A stretch of DNA of 62,926 bases from a virus: positions 1 to 62,926 of IMG/VR virus record IMGVR_UViG_3300025598_002100. The stretch is one strand, 5' to 3'. The position numbers and the translations under genes were made by a program. Below, piece by piece: positions 1 through 9,238 of this stretch (its first letter is position 1; every line of letters begins with the position of its first letter). The notes below the pieces were generated by a model that made no database searches, was not told the origin of the DNA, and was given only the letters and a program-made list of their open reading frames with translations.

Positions 1-2
1 AT

Positions 3-3000
3 ATTAGTGATTGGCATATTAGCTATACCACACACTCTAGTCATGGACCTCGTAGAAATTTTGAGGTTCTCAAAAATAGAATTTTTAATACACGTAACGC
101 AATTAATCGTTGGATAGATTGGGTTGACATTAAAAAGAAAGATCCTAACCTATTCGTTTATAATGCGTCTATTACTAAAGGCATGGTTCCTTTAGTACAA
201 AAGATTTGGCCTAGACTTAAGCAGCAATTACCTAACGCTAAATTAAAGATTATCGGTGGATATTATCGTTTCAATAACGAACCCGTTAGCGAAGCACAAC
301 AGAATTGGATTAATTTACAGAATTCTGTAGCTCATGATAAATCTATCGAATTTACAGGGATTATTCCTCAACCTAAAATTGCGGAAATTATGGCCGAAGC
401 TAGTTATAATCTCTATCCAGGTGCATTTCCTGAAACATCAGGTATTAGTATTATCGAAAGTATTAATTACAATACTCCTGTTATTGGTACAAGATTTGGT
501 GCTATGGAAGAATCGGCTACTGAAGCAGCAGGATATTATATCGACTTTCCGATAGAACCTAATGGACTATTTCCTTGGATTAATACGGATGAACAGGTTA
601 ATCGATATGTTGATCTAGTATTACATGTAGTACGAGATCCTTATCTACATCAACAAAAGCAATATGCTTGTAATGCAGCTAAAGATGTATCCACATGGGA
701 TGCTGTTGCATTACAATGGAAACAGCATTTTTATTACAAATTAGGATTAGAGCTATCTGTTGAAGAACAGGCTACAGTTGACTGGATTAATTATCGAGTA
801 CATAAAGTATTCGGTCGAAGGATCTTAAATCCAGAAGAAGTTATTATACCATTGCCTGCTACAGATCTATCTCCGTTACCGATGCCTCGTGCTAAAATTG
901 CCTTCATTGATATTGTAGGTATGTCCTATGACGGCGATACACTTAATAAAAAGGGTATGGGAGGAAGTGAAAGCGCAGTAATTCTTAATTCTAAAGAATT
1001 AGTTAAACTAGGGTTCGATGTAACAGTTTTTAATGCTTGTGACGAAGGGGATTCTAAACCAGGTATATACGATGGCGTAATCTATCGTCCGTTGTCTGAA
1101 ATTGCAAATGACAAAACTGTTTATCAAGTTGTTATCAGCAGTCGTGTGGTAACTCCGTTTGTTCCGAACCATTATTACAATTATTCACAAACTACAAATA
1201 GAAAAATTGACTATACTGCATTCGAACATATGCGATCAACTGCTAAGTTAAAAGTATTTTGGATGCATGATACATTTTGTTGGGGTGACGATATTTTAGA
1301 AGATTTGGTAGCTATGAACGCTATCGATGAAGTATGGACATTGAGTGATTTTCATACATTCTATGTTATGAATGCAGCACACCCGCGTATGCGTATGTAC
1401 GAAGTATTCCGTAGACATAGTTGGATTACACGAAACGGCATAGTCAAGTATTTCGATTCGGTAGATTTAGATACGAAAGATCCTAACATGTTTATATTCA
1501 ATGCTAACATGAGCAAAGGACTAGATCCTTTATTGAATCTAGTTTGGCCTAAAGTTAAAAAACGTATACCATCTGCAAGATTGACTGTGATCGGAGGCCA
1601 TTACAAATTAGGTGCAGCCTTTGCTCACGACGATGAAGAAACAGAATTTATGAAAATAGCAGGACCTCATTTAAATGATGCTACTATTACATTTACAGGA
1701 ATTGTTGATCAGAAAACCGTTGCAGAGATTTCTGCCAAAGCCAGTTATTTCCTGTATCCTACAGCTTTTCCAGAGACATACGGAATTAGTACATTAGAAT
1801 CACTATATGCTAATACCCCGTTAATTACTTGTAGATTCGGAGCATTGGAAGAAACTGCAAGCCCACAAGGATATCTTATCGATTATTCAGCAACTCCTAA
1901 TAGTCTATTTCCTAATGTTAATGCAGAAGAACAGTCTAATCTTATTGTAGAACAGGTAGTTGCTGCTTATCAAAATAAAACAGAACATCGACGTAGAATG
2001 AAAGCATTAGACGAGATTAAAGACCTAGTAGGTTGGGATGTTGTCGCATTAGAATGGAAGCAACATATCTATGCTAAATTAGGGTTATATCTCAGCAGGG
2101 GTGAAAGTCAACAGGCCTCATATACTAAAAATAAGTATCATAAGATATTTAATCGAAGATTAAGTACCAGCGAAGAATGGCTTGCTCCTAAATTAGGACC
2201 TGAACAAAAGATCGTTGTAATTAGCCCATTCTATAATGCTGAAAAATATATCGAACAATGTATTGCTAGTGTGGCTGCTCAAGATTACGACAATTATGAA
2301 CATTGGTTAATCGATGATGCTAGCACAGATAATGGCCGAAATATTGCATTAAATTATATTAAACAGCTTCCTAAAGAAATACAAAATAAAATTACAGTAG
2401 TACATAATGATGAAAATCGAGGGGCTGTTTATAATCATATGCAAATCATTAGAGATCTCAACCCTGACGATATTATTATGATGTTAGACGGCGATGATAG
2501 TTTGATCAATCGCCCGGATATTTTCGATTATTATAATACTATACATTACAACCATGATTTTACATATGGGTCCTGTTGGAGTGTGATTGATAATATTCCA
2601 TTAATTAGTCAGCCGTACCCGCCAGAGGTGATCGAATCTCGCAAATTTAAAGATTATCGTTTTAATTGGAAAATGCCGTATACTCATCTAAGAACCATGA
2701 AAGCTAAATTATTGTTAGATGTACCAAATCAAGCATTCCAAGACGATAATGGAAATTGGTTTAAGGCCGGTGGAGATAATGCCACCTTCTATAGTGCATT
2801 GTATAATTGCGATCCGGATCGTATCTATGTAGTTCCTGATGTTGTTTATAACTACAATGATGCTAGTCCTTTAAATGATTACAAGGTTAACAAAGAAGAG
2901 CAAGATCGTACAATACAAAATATTTTCGGAGATAACGAAGATAATGTTATTCGGTTGCCGAAGAGAACTGAAATAACTAATACGCCTACAGCAATTACTG

Positions 3001-3629
3001 CACCTGTTGCTAATAAAGGCCCAGTAAAGCGAATTCTAATAGCTATTCCTACTAATAGAAATATCGAAGCACAGACTTTCAAGAGTATATATGATCTAAT
3101 TATACCAGAAGGTTATGATGTAACTTTCCAATATTTTTGGGGATATCAAGTAGATCAAGTACGCAACTTAATTGCACATTGGGTCGTAAATGGCGGGTTT
3201 GATTATCTATTTGCAGTAGACAGCGATATTTCATTTGAAACAGACACATTAGCAAGATTGTTATCACACGATAAAGACATTGTAACCGGCATCTATATAC
3301 AACGTATACCAGGAACTCATGTTATTGAAGTAATGCGAAAAAATGCCCATGGTGGTGTATCGCATGTTGATTGGAATACTATTAAAGGGCGTGGATTGGT
3401 GCCCATTGATGGGTGTGGATTCGGGTGTGCTCTAATAAAAGGTGAGGTTTTTAGAGCAATTCCTTACCCGCATTTCTTATATCACAGTGCGATCGATCAT
3501 GCAAATACTGTTAGTGAAGATGTTCATTTCTGCAATCAAGCTAGAGATAGAGGATTTACTCTTTGGGCAGATACAAATGTGATTTGTGATCATATCGGCT
3601 CATGGACTTTCAAGGTAGATAGAAGTTGA
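3..3629 (+). CDS. Multidomain glycosyltransferase, 5' end outside window
   Basis: The frame is open from the first bases of the window, so the true start lies upstream. The ATG at 183 falls inside a continuing fold and is not a credible start. In order I see the C-terminal half of a GT4-type (GT-B) domain with the signature FPETSGISIIES; a complete second GT4-like domain from about nt 890 to 2190 with GMGGSESAV near its start and FPETYGISTLES near its end; a GT2-type GT-A domain from about nt 2205 with SPFYNAEKYIEQC and the metal motif DGDD; and a fourth GT-A-like domain from about nt 3025 with a VDSD motif. The two GT4 units look like an internal duplication. It probably builds a polysaccharide or glycosylates a virion or host surface molecule. 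Acceptor and sugar cannot be read from sequence. Confidence 0.85.
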   Translation: MSDWHISYTTHSSHGPRRNFEVLKNRIFNTRNAINRWIDWVDIKKKDPNLFVYNASITKGMVPLVQKIWPRLKQQLPNAKLKIIGGYYRFNNEPVSEAQQNWINLQNSVAHDKSIEFTGIIPQPKIAEIMAEASYNLYPGAFPETSGISIIESINYNTPVIGTRFGAMEESATEAAGYYIDFPIEPNGLFPWINTDEQVNRYVDLVLHVVRDPYLHQQKQYACNAAKDVSTWDAVALQWKQHFYYKLGLELSVEEQATVDWINYRVHKVFGRRILNPEEVIIPLPATDLSPLPMPRAKIAFIDIVGMSYDGDTLNKKGMGGSESAVILNSKELVKLGFDVTVFNACDEGDSKPGIYDGVIYRPLSEIANDKTVYQVVISSRVVTPFVPNHYYNYSQTTNRKIDYTAFEHMRSTAKLKVFWMHDTFCWGDDILEDLVAMNAIDEVWTLSDFHTFYVMNAAHPRMRMYEVFRRHSWITRNGIVKYFDSVDLDTKDPNMFIFNANMSKGLDPLLNLVWPKVKKRIPSARLTVIGGHYKLGAAFAHDDEETEFMKIAGPHLNDATITFTGIVDQKTVAEISAKASYFLYPTAFPETYGISTLESLYANTPLITCRFGALEETASPQGYLIDYSATPNSLFPNVNAEEQSNLIVEQVVAAYQNKTEHRRRMKALDEIKDLVGWDVVALEWKQHIYAKLGLYLSRGESQQASYTKNKYHKIFNRRLSTSEEWLAPKLGPEQKIVVISPFYNAEKYIEQCIASVAAQDYDNYEHWLIDDASTDNGRNIALNYIKQLPKEIQNKITVVHNDENRGAVYNHMQIIRDLNPDDIIMMLDGDDSLINRPDIFDYYNTIHYNHDFTYGSCWSVIDNIPLISQPYPPEVIESRKFKDYRFNWKMPYTHLRTMKAKLLLDVPNQAFQDDNGNWFKAGGDNATFYSALYNCDPDRIYVVPDVVYNYNDASPLNDYKVNKEEQDRTIQNIFGDNEDNVIRLPKRTEITNTPTAITAPVANKGPVKRILIAIPTNRNIEAQTFKSIYDLIIPEGYDVTFQYFWGYQVDQVRNLIAHWVVNGGFDYLFAVDSDISFETDTLARLLSHDKDIVTGIYIQRIPGTHVIEVMRKNAHGGVSHVDWNTIKGRGLVPIDGCGFGCALIKGEVFRAIPYPHFLYHSAIDHANTVSEDVHFCNQARDRGFTLWADTNVICDHIGSWTFKVDRS

Positions 3630-3648
3630 AAATACTAATAAATACTGG

Positions 3649-4911
3649 ATGCGTATTAATGAATTATTAGAAGAAAAACAGCCAGAATTTAGAGAAATTT
3701 TAAGAGATTTCTTCCCTTTAGCTAAAAAAATCATAGGATTAGATAGTGTTCCTACTATCAAATTCGTAAAAAGGGTTGCAGATAAACAACAGCCTACTTT
3801 TGGAAAGTTCATAAATGATCAGGGTGTTATCTATTTAGGTATAGAAAATCGACATCCTCTAGATATATTACGCACATTAGCACATGAATTAGTACACTAT
3901 AAACAAGGATTAGAACACCAATTAGACGCAACTAGCGGGCATACTGGTAGTCCTGCTGAAAACCAGGCACATGAAGTTGCTGGCATTGTAATGCGTCATT
4001 TTAATAAAACATATCCTAAATATTTTTCCGCACTTCCGGTTAATCTAGAGGAAGGAAAATGGAATGATTTTAAAAAAGAATTTGTTCGTAAAGGCAAACA
4101 AAGTTTAGCTACCGCTGCAGCAATAGGTGCATTTAGCGGAGGAGTAGCAGGATATGATTATGCTAAACATAAGTTTCAACATCCTCCTACTTATCAGCAG
4201 CAGCAACAGCAGCAACCCCAAAAATTAATACCGTCTGATGATAATGATGACTTTTATAAATCAATGCCTCCGGACGAAACTGTCCCTGACATTGATGTTA
4301 ATCCTCCTAAAAAGGAATTGCCGGTACAGGCTCCATTAAGTCCAGAATATTTTAAAAAATACGTCGAAACACAAAAAAATACTGTCTTTAAAGATCCTAC
4401 AGAAAATGCTCTTAAAAATGCTGCTATGAAAGCAGGAATTGTAGGGTTAGAGCTAGATCAATTTCTCGGTCAATGTGCACATGAAAGTATACAATTTACC
4501 GAATATGATGAAGCTAAGAGAAACGGGCATTGGAGAATGGGCACCGAAACTCTTACAAAAGCATGGTTTTTAGCTAATCGACACTATTGGAAATATAGAG
4601 GAAGAGGACCAATACAAATTACCTTGGAATCTCAATATAAAGCAATCGGTGAATATCTAGGAATAGACTTAGATCATCATCCGGAATTAGCATTATCTCA
4701 AAAATATATGATTCCTATTGCAATTGCTTATTGGAAAATAAATGTGCAAAAACGGGTTCCGAAAGATCAAATGTGGGATACCGGAAAAGTTACTAAAGTA
4801 ATTAATCCTCGTGGATCTCGTGAAGCATTAGAGAAAAGACATCTACTTGTACAACAATTTACTAATTGGTTCAAAGACAAAGTAAAACGAAGCGAAGGAA
4901 AAGGTTCGTAA
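3649..4911 (+). CDS. Metalloprotease / GH19 lysozyme-like fusion, putative virion protein
   Basis: This 420-residue protein joins two lytic-looking domains. Residues about 20-135 carry a zincin motif HELVH at 79-83. Residues about 148-168 form a glycine/alanine-rich hydrophobic stretch, followed by a glutamine- and proline-rich linker near 185-230. Residues about 250-400 resemble glycoside hydrolase family 19 (chitinase/endolysin type), with AHESIQFTEYDE holding candidate catalytic acids and a YRGRGPIQIT substrate-cleft motif. It begins MRINELLEE, like several unrelated proteins here, which could be a capsid-targeting tag cut after LLE. A late-promoter-like TAATAAATA sits only a few bases upstream and no strong ribosome site is visible. 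Peptidoglycan degradation at entry or lysis is inferred; each domain call is moderately secure. Confidence 0.75.
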   Translation: MRINELLEEKQPEFREILRDFFPLAKKIIGLDSVPTIKFVKRVADKQQPTFGKFINDQGVIYLGIENRHPLDILRTLAHELVHYKQGLEHQLDATSGHTGSPAENQAHEVAGIVMRHFNKTYPKYFSALPVNLEEGKWNDFKKEFVRKGKQSLATAAAIGAFSGGVAGYDYAKHKFQHPPTYQQQQQQQPQKLIPSDDNDDFYKSMPPDETVPDIDVNPPKKELPVQAPLSPEYFKKYVETQKNTVFKDPTENALKNAAMKAGIVGLELDQFLGQCAHESIQFTEYDEAKRNGHWRMGTETLTKAWFLANRHYWKYRGRGPIQITLESQYKAIGEYLGIDLDHHPELALSQKYMIPIAIAYWKINVQKRVPKDQMWDTGKVTKVINPRGSREALEKRHLLVQQFTNWFKDKVKRSEGKGS

Positions 4912-4926
4912 TATATAAGGGCTAAC

Positions 4927-7110
4927 ATGAGCCACAATTCTGTTCTGAACATAGATAATTTTGAACAGCTCTTAAATGAAGATAACTTTTCCAATCTATT
5001 ATCTACATTATCTGGTAAAGATAACCTCGAAGATTCTTTACAAAGCTTAGTTAAAAAGAATGAAACTATTGTAACTAAAAAAACAGTTACCGTTGTTGTA
5101 CCTGTAAAAAAAACAGTAGTTGTTACTAAAAAAACAAAATCACTCAAATTAAAAAAAGAAATTGTTGCATTATTAGCAACAGCATTATATGCATCTAGTT
5201 GTGTAGATATTAATGATAATAACTTTAATATACCCATTAATGATCATACTACTACTGAAGAACATTCTACAGATTCAACTACTATAACACCTACTGCACA
5301 TAAGAACGAAACTGTTGTAGAAAAGTTAGCGCATATGTTTTTAATAGGGAAAATTATTAATTCTCTAAAACCTAGTGATATCGATAACACAATGCCTGTC
5401 ATTAATGATCGTAGTGATGAGGATGACGAAGTTAAACAACCTATCGTTACTTTTGATACACGATCTCTAGATGAATTGATGGGCGAAGCTAGATCTTTAT
5501 TACTTGAAAAAAATGGTACATATGATCAAGCAATTGCTGATTTGCGTTCTATTATACTTACTCATCCAAAAGAAGAATCTAGATATGCGCATGAATTATT
5601 AGGATACGCCTACGAGAAATCTAAAAATTTTCCCAAAGCTATGAAAGAATATCAAACTTACTTAGCCTTATATACCGACGATGACGAGGATCGTACTAGA
5701 GTAAGACAGCGTTTAATGTCTTTAGAAATATTAGAACCTTCGGGCTTTGTTATAGGTAAAATTAATAAAACACGCGAGCCGCACCATGGAGATAGTTTTG
5801 ATTTTTCAGGGTCAACATCGGATTACTTATACGCAACTTCAAACTCTACTAGAGGAAGTAATCAGTCAGCAACACAAGTAGATTGGATTACAGGTATACA
5901 AGCCTCTTTAACAGAAGTACATAATCAATATACACTATCATCAAAGTTAAGATTTACTGAGATTAAAGATCTTAGTTCTAGTTCAGGCAATAGAACTAAT
6001 TTAACAACAGCATATGTTGATTTTGCTGATACATTTAAAGGATATAATATTCGTTTAGGCAGACAGTCTAGTATTGCCGGAGCATTAGGAAAATTTGATG
6101 GATTGTCGGGTAGTGTTAAACTTACTGATGATTTAAAATTATCTGCGGCTGCAGGGGTTCCTTATGCTACTGCTGTATCTCAAACTAAAAGAACATTCGA
6201 AGGAGTTGAATTAGAATATAATCTTAATCAAGATTGGACTACAGGAATTTATCTAAACCGTGGAATAGCTGATGGGTTCTTAGAACGTATGGCTATTGGC
6301 AATAATTTAGAATATAAAAATAGAGTAGGTAATATTTTATTAAGAACTGAATATGATACAGTTTATCATAGTCTTAATTTAATTTCTTTGCAAGGAACTT
6401 ATTATACTAAAAATTTCGACATATTTACTGTATTTGAAAGAAGAAAATCACCAATGCCTTATGGAGATGTTGCATTGAATTTAGGAGCATTATCATTAGA
6501 TAAACAAACTTATAATTCAGTCAGCGATCTTATAGGAAAATCCGGTCTAACCACTAATGAAATTTATACTTATATATCTCAATCAACACCTATAGCAACA
6601 TCAGCTATTATAGGTGCTAGAGAAAAGATTTCTCGAAATTGGGAAGCTACAATCGATGCACAAGTTACAAATTTATCAACAATTCCAGGATTTAATTTAA
6701 ACCCAAACTTCGATCCCATTCCTATACAGGTCGGTGATTCAAAAAATTATTCATTAACTGCCCACTTAAAAGGAGATAATATTTTCTTAAAAAATAATAA
6801 CATAGAATTTGTAGTAAATGATTCTACTGGGGGACAAAAATCTTCCTTCTTTACTGTAGCTGATAACTATAAGTTTGGAGATAAGAGTAAGAACAGCATT
6901 TCAACTATTCTTAGATATGACGCAACTGATGCAACTTATGGTAAAATGAGCACTGTATCTGCAGTATTGAGAGGATTCTATGCTTTAAGTGATAAAGGTA
7001 TGCTAGAAGCTCAATATTCACGGTCATTAACTAAAACCAATAACACGCTGTTCCTTAATCCAGACAACACAAATCAAAGTTTTTATATCGGGTATAGATA
7101 TGATTTTTAG
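4927..7110 (+). CDS. TPR plus outer-membrane beta-barrel protein
   Basis: This is a 727-residue protein. The N-terminal 75 residues are charged, rich in Lys/Thr/Val repeats and non-secretory in look. A hydrophobic run ending in a lipobox-like LYASSC lies at about 80-93, oddly far from the start. About 180-265 resembles tetratricopeptide repeats (AIADLRSIILTHP then a YAYEKSKNFPKAMKEY helix pair). From about 290 to the end, alternating hydrophobic/polar strands finish with YIGYRYDF, typical of a C-terminal outer-membrane barrel strand with terminal Phe. Its 3' end overlaps the first cytochrome gene by 11 nt, so the two are co-translated. By analogy it could be a porin partner of the cytochromes (PioB/MtrB-like role) or a BcsC/PgaA-like export porin. 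Neither family is identified with certainty. Confidence 0.65.
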   Translation: MSHNSVLNIDNFEQLLNEDNFSNLLSTLSGKDNLEDSLQSLVKKNETIVTKKTVTVVVPVKKTVVVTKKTKSLKLKKEIVALLATALYASSCVDINDNNFNIPINDHTTTEEHSTDSTTITPTAHKNETVVEKLAHMFLIGKIINSLKPSDIDNTMPVINDRSDEDDEVKQPIVTFDTRSLDELMGEARSLLLEKNGTYDQAIADLRSIILTHPKEESRYAHELLGYAYEKSKNFPKAMKEYQTYLALYTDDDEDRTRVRQRLMSLEILEPSGFVIGKINKTREPHHGDSFDFSGSTSDYLYATSNSTRGSNQSATQVDWITGIQASLTEVHNQYTLSSKLRFTEIKDLSSSSGNRTNLTTAYVDFADTFKGYNIRLGRQSSIAGALGKFDGLSGSVKLTDDLKLSAAAGVPYATAVSQTKRTFEGVELEYNLNQDWTTGIYLNRGIADGFLERMAIGNNLEYKNRVGNILLRTEYDTVYHSLNLISLQGTYYTKNFDIFTVFERRKSPMPYGDVALNLGALSLDKQTYNSVSDLIGKSGLTTNEIYTYISQSTPIATSAIIGAREKISRNWEATIDAQVTNLSTIPGFNLNPNFDPIPIQVGDSKNYSLTAHLKGDNIFLKNNNIEFVVNDSTGGQKSSFFTVADNYKFGDKSKNSISTILRYDATDATYGKMSTVSAVLRGFYALSDKGMLEAQYSRSLTKTNNTLFLNPDNTNQSFYIGYRYDF

Positions 7111-7627
7111 AATAATAGCAATACTTTTTTTATTACTTGTTAGCGATCGTGTATATGGTGCAGAATGTACAGCTTATCAAACATTACATCCTCGCTATCC
7201 ATTAACAGGTGCACATTTAAGTACTGGAAAATGCACTACGTGTTCTTTTTGTCATGTACCAGCAGGCAATGCTGTTTGGATAGGAACTCCAAATACCTGC
7301 ATAGGTTGTCACAACGGAAATCCTAGTATCAATGGCATGGTACGTAGTGCTAAACATCTGCCTACTTTATTATTAGATTGTGCTGGGTGTCATAATACTA
7401 CTGCATTTAATAGTTTCGCAGGAATTACACAAACTATGATCCATAATACTGGATATCCTACTGTTAGATGCGACGGGTGTCATAATGGTAACTATACCTC
7501 ATATAATGCGCAAGGTAAAGGAAACGGTCATCCTACTACTGTAACTAAAAATGGAGTAAAAATTCTAGTTACTAGTGTTGACTGTAATTATTGTCATAGT
7601 CCGAACAGTTCTCAGTTCGATGATTAA
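7100..7627 (+). CDS. Exported multiheme c-type cytochrome (5 CxxCH)
   Basis: This 175-residue protein has a clear signal peptide (hydrophobic core ILFLLLV, cleavage near VYGA). Five heme c attachment motifs follow: CSFCH, CIGCH, CAGCH, CDGCH and CNYCH, with extra histidines between them that could act as distal axial ligands. The mature start AECTAYQTLHP and the segment TGAHLSTGKC are shared with the next gene, so the two are tandem paralogs. Covalent heme attachment would need the host cytochrome c maturation machinery, as no maturation gene is visible here. The start overlaps the barrel gene. Electron transfer in the periplasm or outside the cell is inferred from family knowledge. Such a protein is highly unusual for a phage. 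Confidence 0.85.
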   Translation: MIFRIIAILFLLLVSDRVYGAECTAYQTLHPRYPLTGAHLSTGKCTTCSFCHVPAGNAVWIGTPNTCIGCHNGNPSINGMVRSAKHLPTLLLDCAGCHNTTAFNSFAGITQTMIHNTGYPTVRCDGCHNGNYTSYNAQGKGNGHPTTVTKNGVKILVTSVDCNYCHSPNSSQFDD

Positions 7628-7675
7628 AGCAGAATTTAGGTAAATAAATGTAAACCTTACAGGAGGGCTGCCATC

Positions 7676-8542
7676 GTGCAAAAAATTAAAACACTCTTTA
7701 TGTCTATTATAATGACAATTGCATTAGGAGTATCTTATATTACTGTACCAACAGTAATTGCCGGATCAATGTTGGCATTTTCGGGCACAGCAGACGCTGC
7801 CGAATGTACATTGTATGAAACACTACATCCTAATTTTCCTTTAACAGGTGCACACTTATCTACCGGTAAATGCAGTACTTGTGCCAGCTGCCATGCAGGA
7901 GGTATCTATTTAGGTACTCCTAAAATTTGTGCAACATGCCACAATGGTAGCCCAATCGGACAAATATCTGCTCAAACTATAGGAAGATCAGCTAATCATA
8001 TTCCGATTGGAACTGCTAGTTGTGATTCTTGCCATAATACTACCAGTTTTACAGCATCGTGGTCTATGAATCACGCAAGTGTAAGTAGTTTAGCATGTAA
8101 CACTTGCCACAATGGGTCATATACAGCATACGGTGCTACGGGACAAGATGCTAATCACGCTCCTGAAACAGCTGATTGTGGTGCTTGCCATACAACTCTT
8201 GATACCCCAACACATACTAATGCTGATTGGACTATGTCTCACGCAACAATTCACGCTGGTGTTACAACCGGCTGTGTAAGCTGCCATAATGGTACATATT
8301 TTGAAACTGCAAGTCCTCCGGCATTTGGTAAGAAGGATTATGCTCCTGGTCATCCAGTAACTAGTGACAATTGCGAAACTTGCCATAGTATTAATAACAC
8401 ATTTAAGTGTGCATCTTTAATTGAAGATAAAATGCTTAAGAAAATGATGTCTACACAATTTGCTTGGATTATGCCAAAAAATAAGACAGCAAAATCGACA
8501 ACATTTGCTATGCTGAATATAAAGTTAAATCTTAAGAGCTAA
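7676..8542 (+). CDS. Exported multiheme c-type cytochrome (7 CxxCH)
   Basis: A GTG start follows a strong ribosome site (ACAGGAGGG). The 288-residue protein has a long signal peptide with cleavage near ADAAE, and seven CxxCH motifs: CASCH, CATCH, CDSCH, CNTCH, CGACH, CVSCH and CETCH. Repeats of MNHA, NHAP and CHNG suggest about 35-residue heme units with bis-His ligation. It is a longer paralog of the preceding cytochrome. After the last heme motif, about 50 residues rich in Lys and Met show no heme motif and look unlike the rest; I could not recover a better continuation in another frame. A bidirectional terminator follows directly. Likely an exported electron-carrier chain; its partners are unknown. 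Confidence 0.85.
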   Translation: MQKIKTLFMSIIMTIALGVSYITVPTVIAGSMLAFSGTADAAECTLYETLHPNFPLTGAHLSTGKCSTCASCHAGGIYLGTPKICATCHNGSPIGQISAQTIGRSANHIPIGTASCDSCHNTTSFTASWSMNHASVSSLACNTCHNGSYTAYGATGQDANHAPETADCGACHTTLDTPTHTNADWTMSHATIHAGVTTGCVSCHNGTYFETASPPAFGKKDYAPGHPVTSDNCETCHSINNTFKCASLIEDKMLKKMMSTQFAWIMPKNKTAKSTTFAMLNIKLNLKS

Positions 8543-8552
8543 AAGCCAAAAT

Positions 8553-8576
8553 AAAACGCCCCGAAAGGGGCGTTTT
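8553..8576. terminator. Bidirectional intrinsic terminator
   Basis: Ten-base perfect arms AAAACGCCCC and GGGGCGTTTT around a GAAA tetraloop. Flanking A and T runs make it usable from both strands. It separates the cytochrome gene from the convergent reverse-strand gene. Confidence 0.9.
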
Positions 8577-8619
8577 ACTATCACGAAGTAATTTATTTTT
8601 ATTGTAGGCTATGCCACTT

Positions 8620-8895
8620 TTACTTCTTTGATACGCCGGCATTAACAAACGCATACATCTTTTCTGCAGTAGCTAATACTTGATCTAGACCAGGAAATTC
8701 TGGCATAGCAACGGTAGATACTAATTCTCCAGTCTTTTCGTCTCGCTTAGAGCTTAGTTCCCATCCAGCAAACTTAGCACTATATTCGGCTTCGACAAGA
8801 TCTTTAGCCATACTAAGAATGTCTGTCCTAATTTCGTAACCATTCTTATTAAACTTAACTTCAGGAACTTTTGGTGTGTAATCGTTCAACGACAT
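8620..8895 (-). CDS. Conserved phage-type hypothetical protein, 91 aa
   Basis: A reverse-strand gene with a strong ribosome site (AAAGGAG) before ATG and its own sigma70-like promoter upstream. The protein is soluble, acidic/lysine-rich and begins MSLNDYTPKVPEVKF. No catalytic motif is visible. It resembles small conserved hypotheticals of T4-like phages, but I cannot name a function. Confidence 0.75.
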   Translation of the reverse strand: MSLNDYTPKVPEVKFNKNGYEIRTDILSMAKDLVEAEYSAKFAGWELSSKRDEKTGELVSTVAMPEFPGLDQVLATAEKMYAFVNAGVSKK

Positions 8896-8941
8896 TTTTA
8901 TTCTCCTTTGTATGTGTGTATGTCTTTAATTAACTTGCAAT

Positions 8942-8970
8942 ATTATACATAATCGTGCATTTAATTACAA
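8942..8970 (-). promoter_or_regulatory. Sigma70-type promoter for the 8620-8895 gene
   Basis: On the reverse strand TTGTAA (plus 8965-8970) and TATAAT (plus 8942-8947) are separated by 17 nt, about 45 nt before the start codon. It overlaps the 3' end of the 38-aa gene upstream. Confidence 0.6.
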
Positions 8971-9077
8971 GATTTCTTAACAGGCTTTGTAACCCATTCA
9001 ACTTCTTCTTCGGTTACTGGTTGCCAACGATTTAAAAAATACCAATTTGCAAAGGCGGTGATAGTAGTGTAATACAT
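8961..9077 (-). CDS. Small hypothetical protein, 38 aa
   Basis: It starts at an ATG overlapping the stop of the upstream 45-aa gene (TAATG), a translational-coupling arrangement that supports it being real. The protein MYYTTITAFANWYF... is aromatic-rich at the N-terminus and charged at the C-terminus. No recognisable family. Confidence 0.5.
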   Translation of the reverse strand: MYYTTITAFANWYFLNRWQPVTEEEVEWVTKPVKKSCN

Positions 9078-9214
9078 TATACACGTTCCTTTGTTGGTTG
9101 AGGTTTTACTAGATCAGGCCACATTGCAGTATAAACTGCAGCAAGATTACGACCATTATTTTCTAGACCTTTTACATAGATTTCTAATAGTTTAATGAAA
9201 AACTGTTTAATCAT
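9077..9214 (-). CDS. Small hypothetical protein, 45 aa
   Basis: A reverse-strand gene with a strong ribosome site (AAAGGAGAGACAG before ATG), a sigma70-like promoter and an overlapping late-type octamer upstream. The protein begins MIKQFFIKLLEIYVKG, an amphipathic helix. No function is assigned. The promoter architecture and coupling to the downstream 38-aa gene make it credible despite its size. Confidence 0.6.
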   Translation of the reverse strand: MIKQFFIKLLEIYVKGLENNGRNLAAVYTAMWPDLVKPQPTKERV

Positions 9215-9238
9215 CTGTCTCTCCTTTGTGTGTATGTG

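Noticed and set aside
183-3629. Start of the large glycosyltransferase at the ATG at 183
   Set aside because: The frame is open to the window edge and the residues before 183 continue the same domain, matching the second copy in the same protein.
8390-8542. Frameshift at the end of the second cytochrome
   Set aside because: The last 50 residues look odd, but shifted frames run quickly into stops and give no better heme-type continuation.
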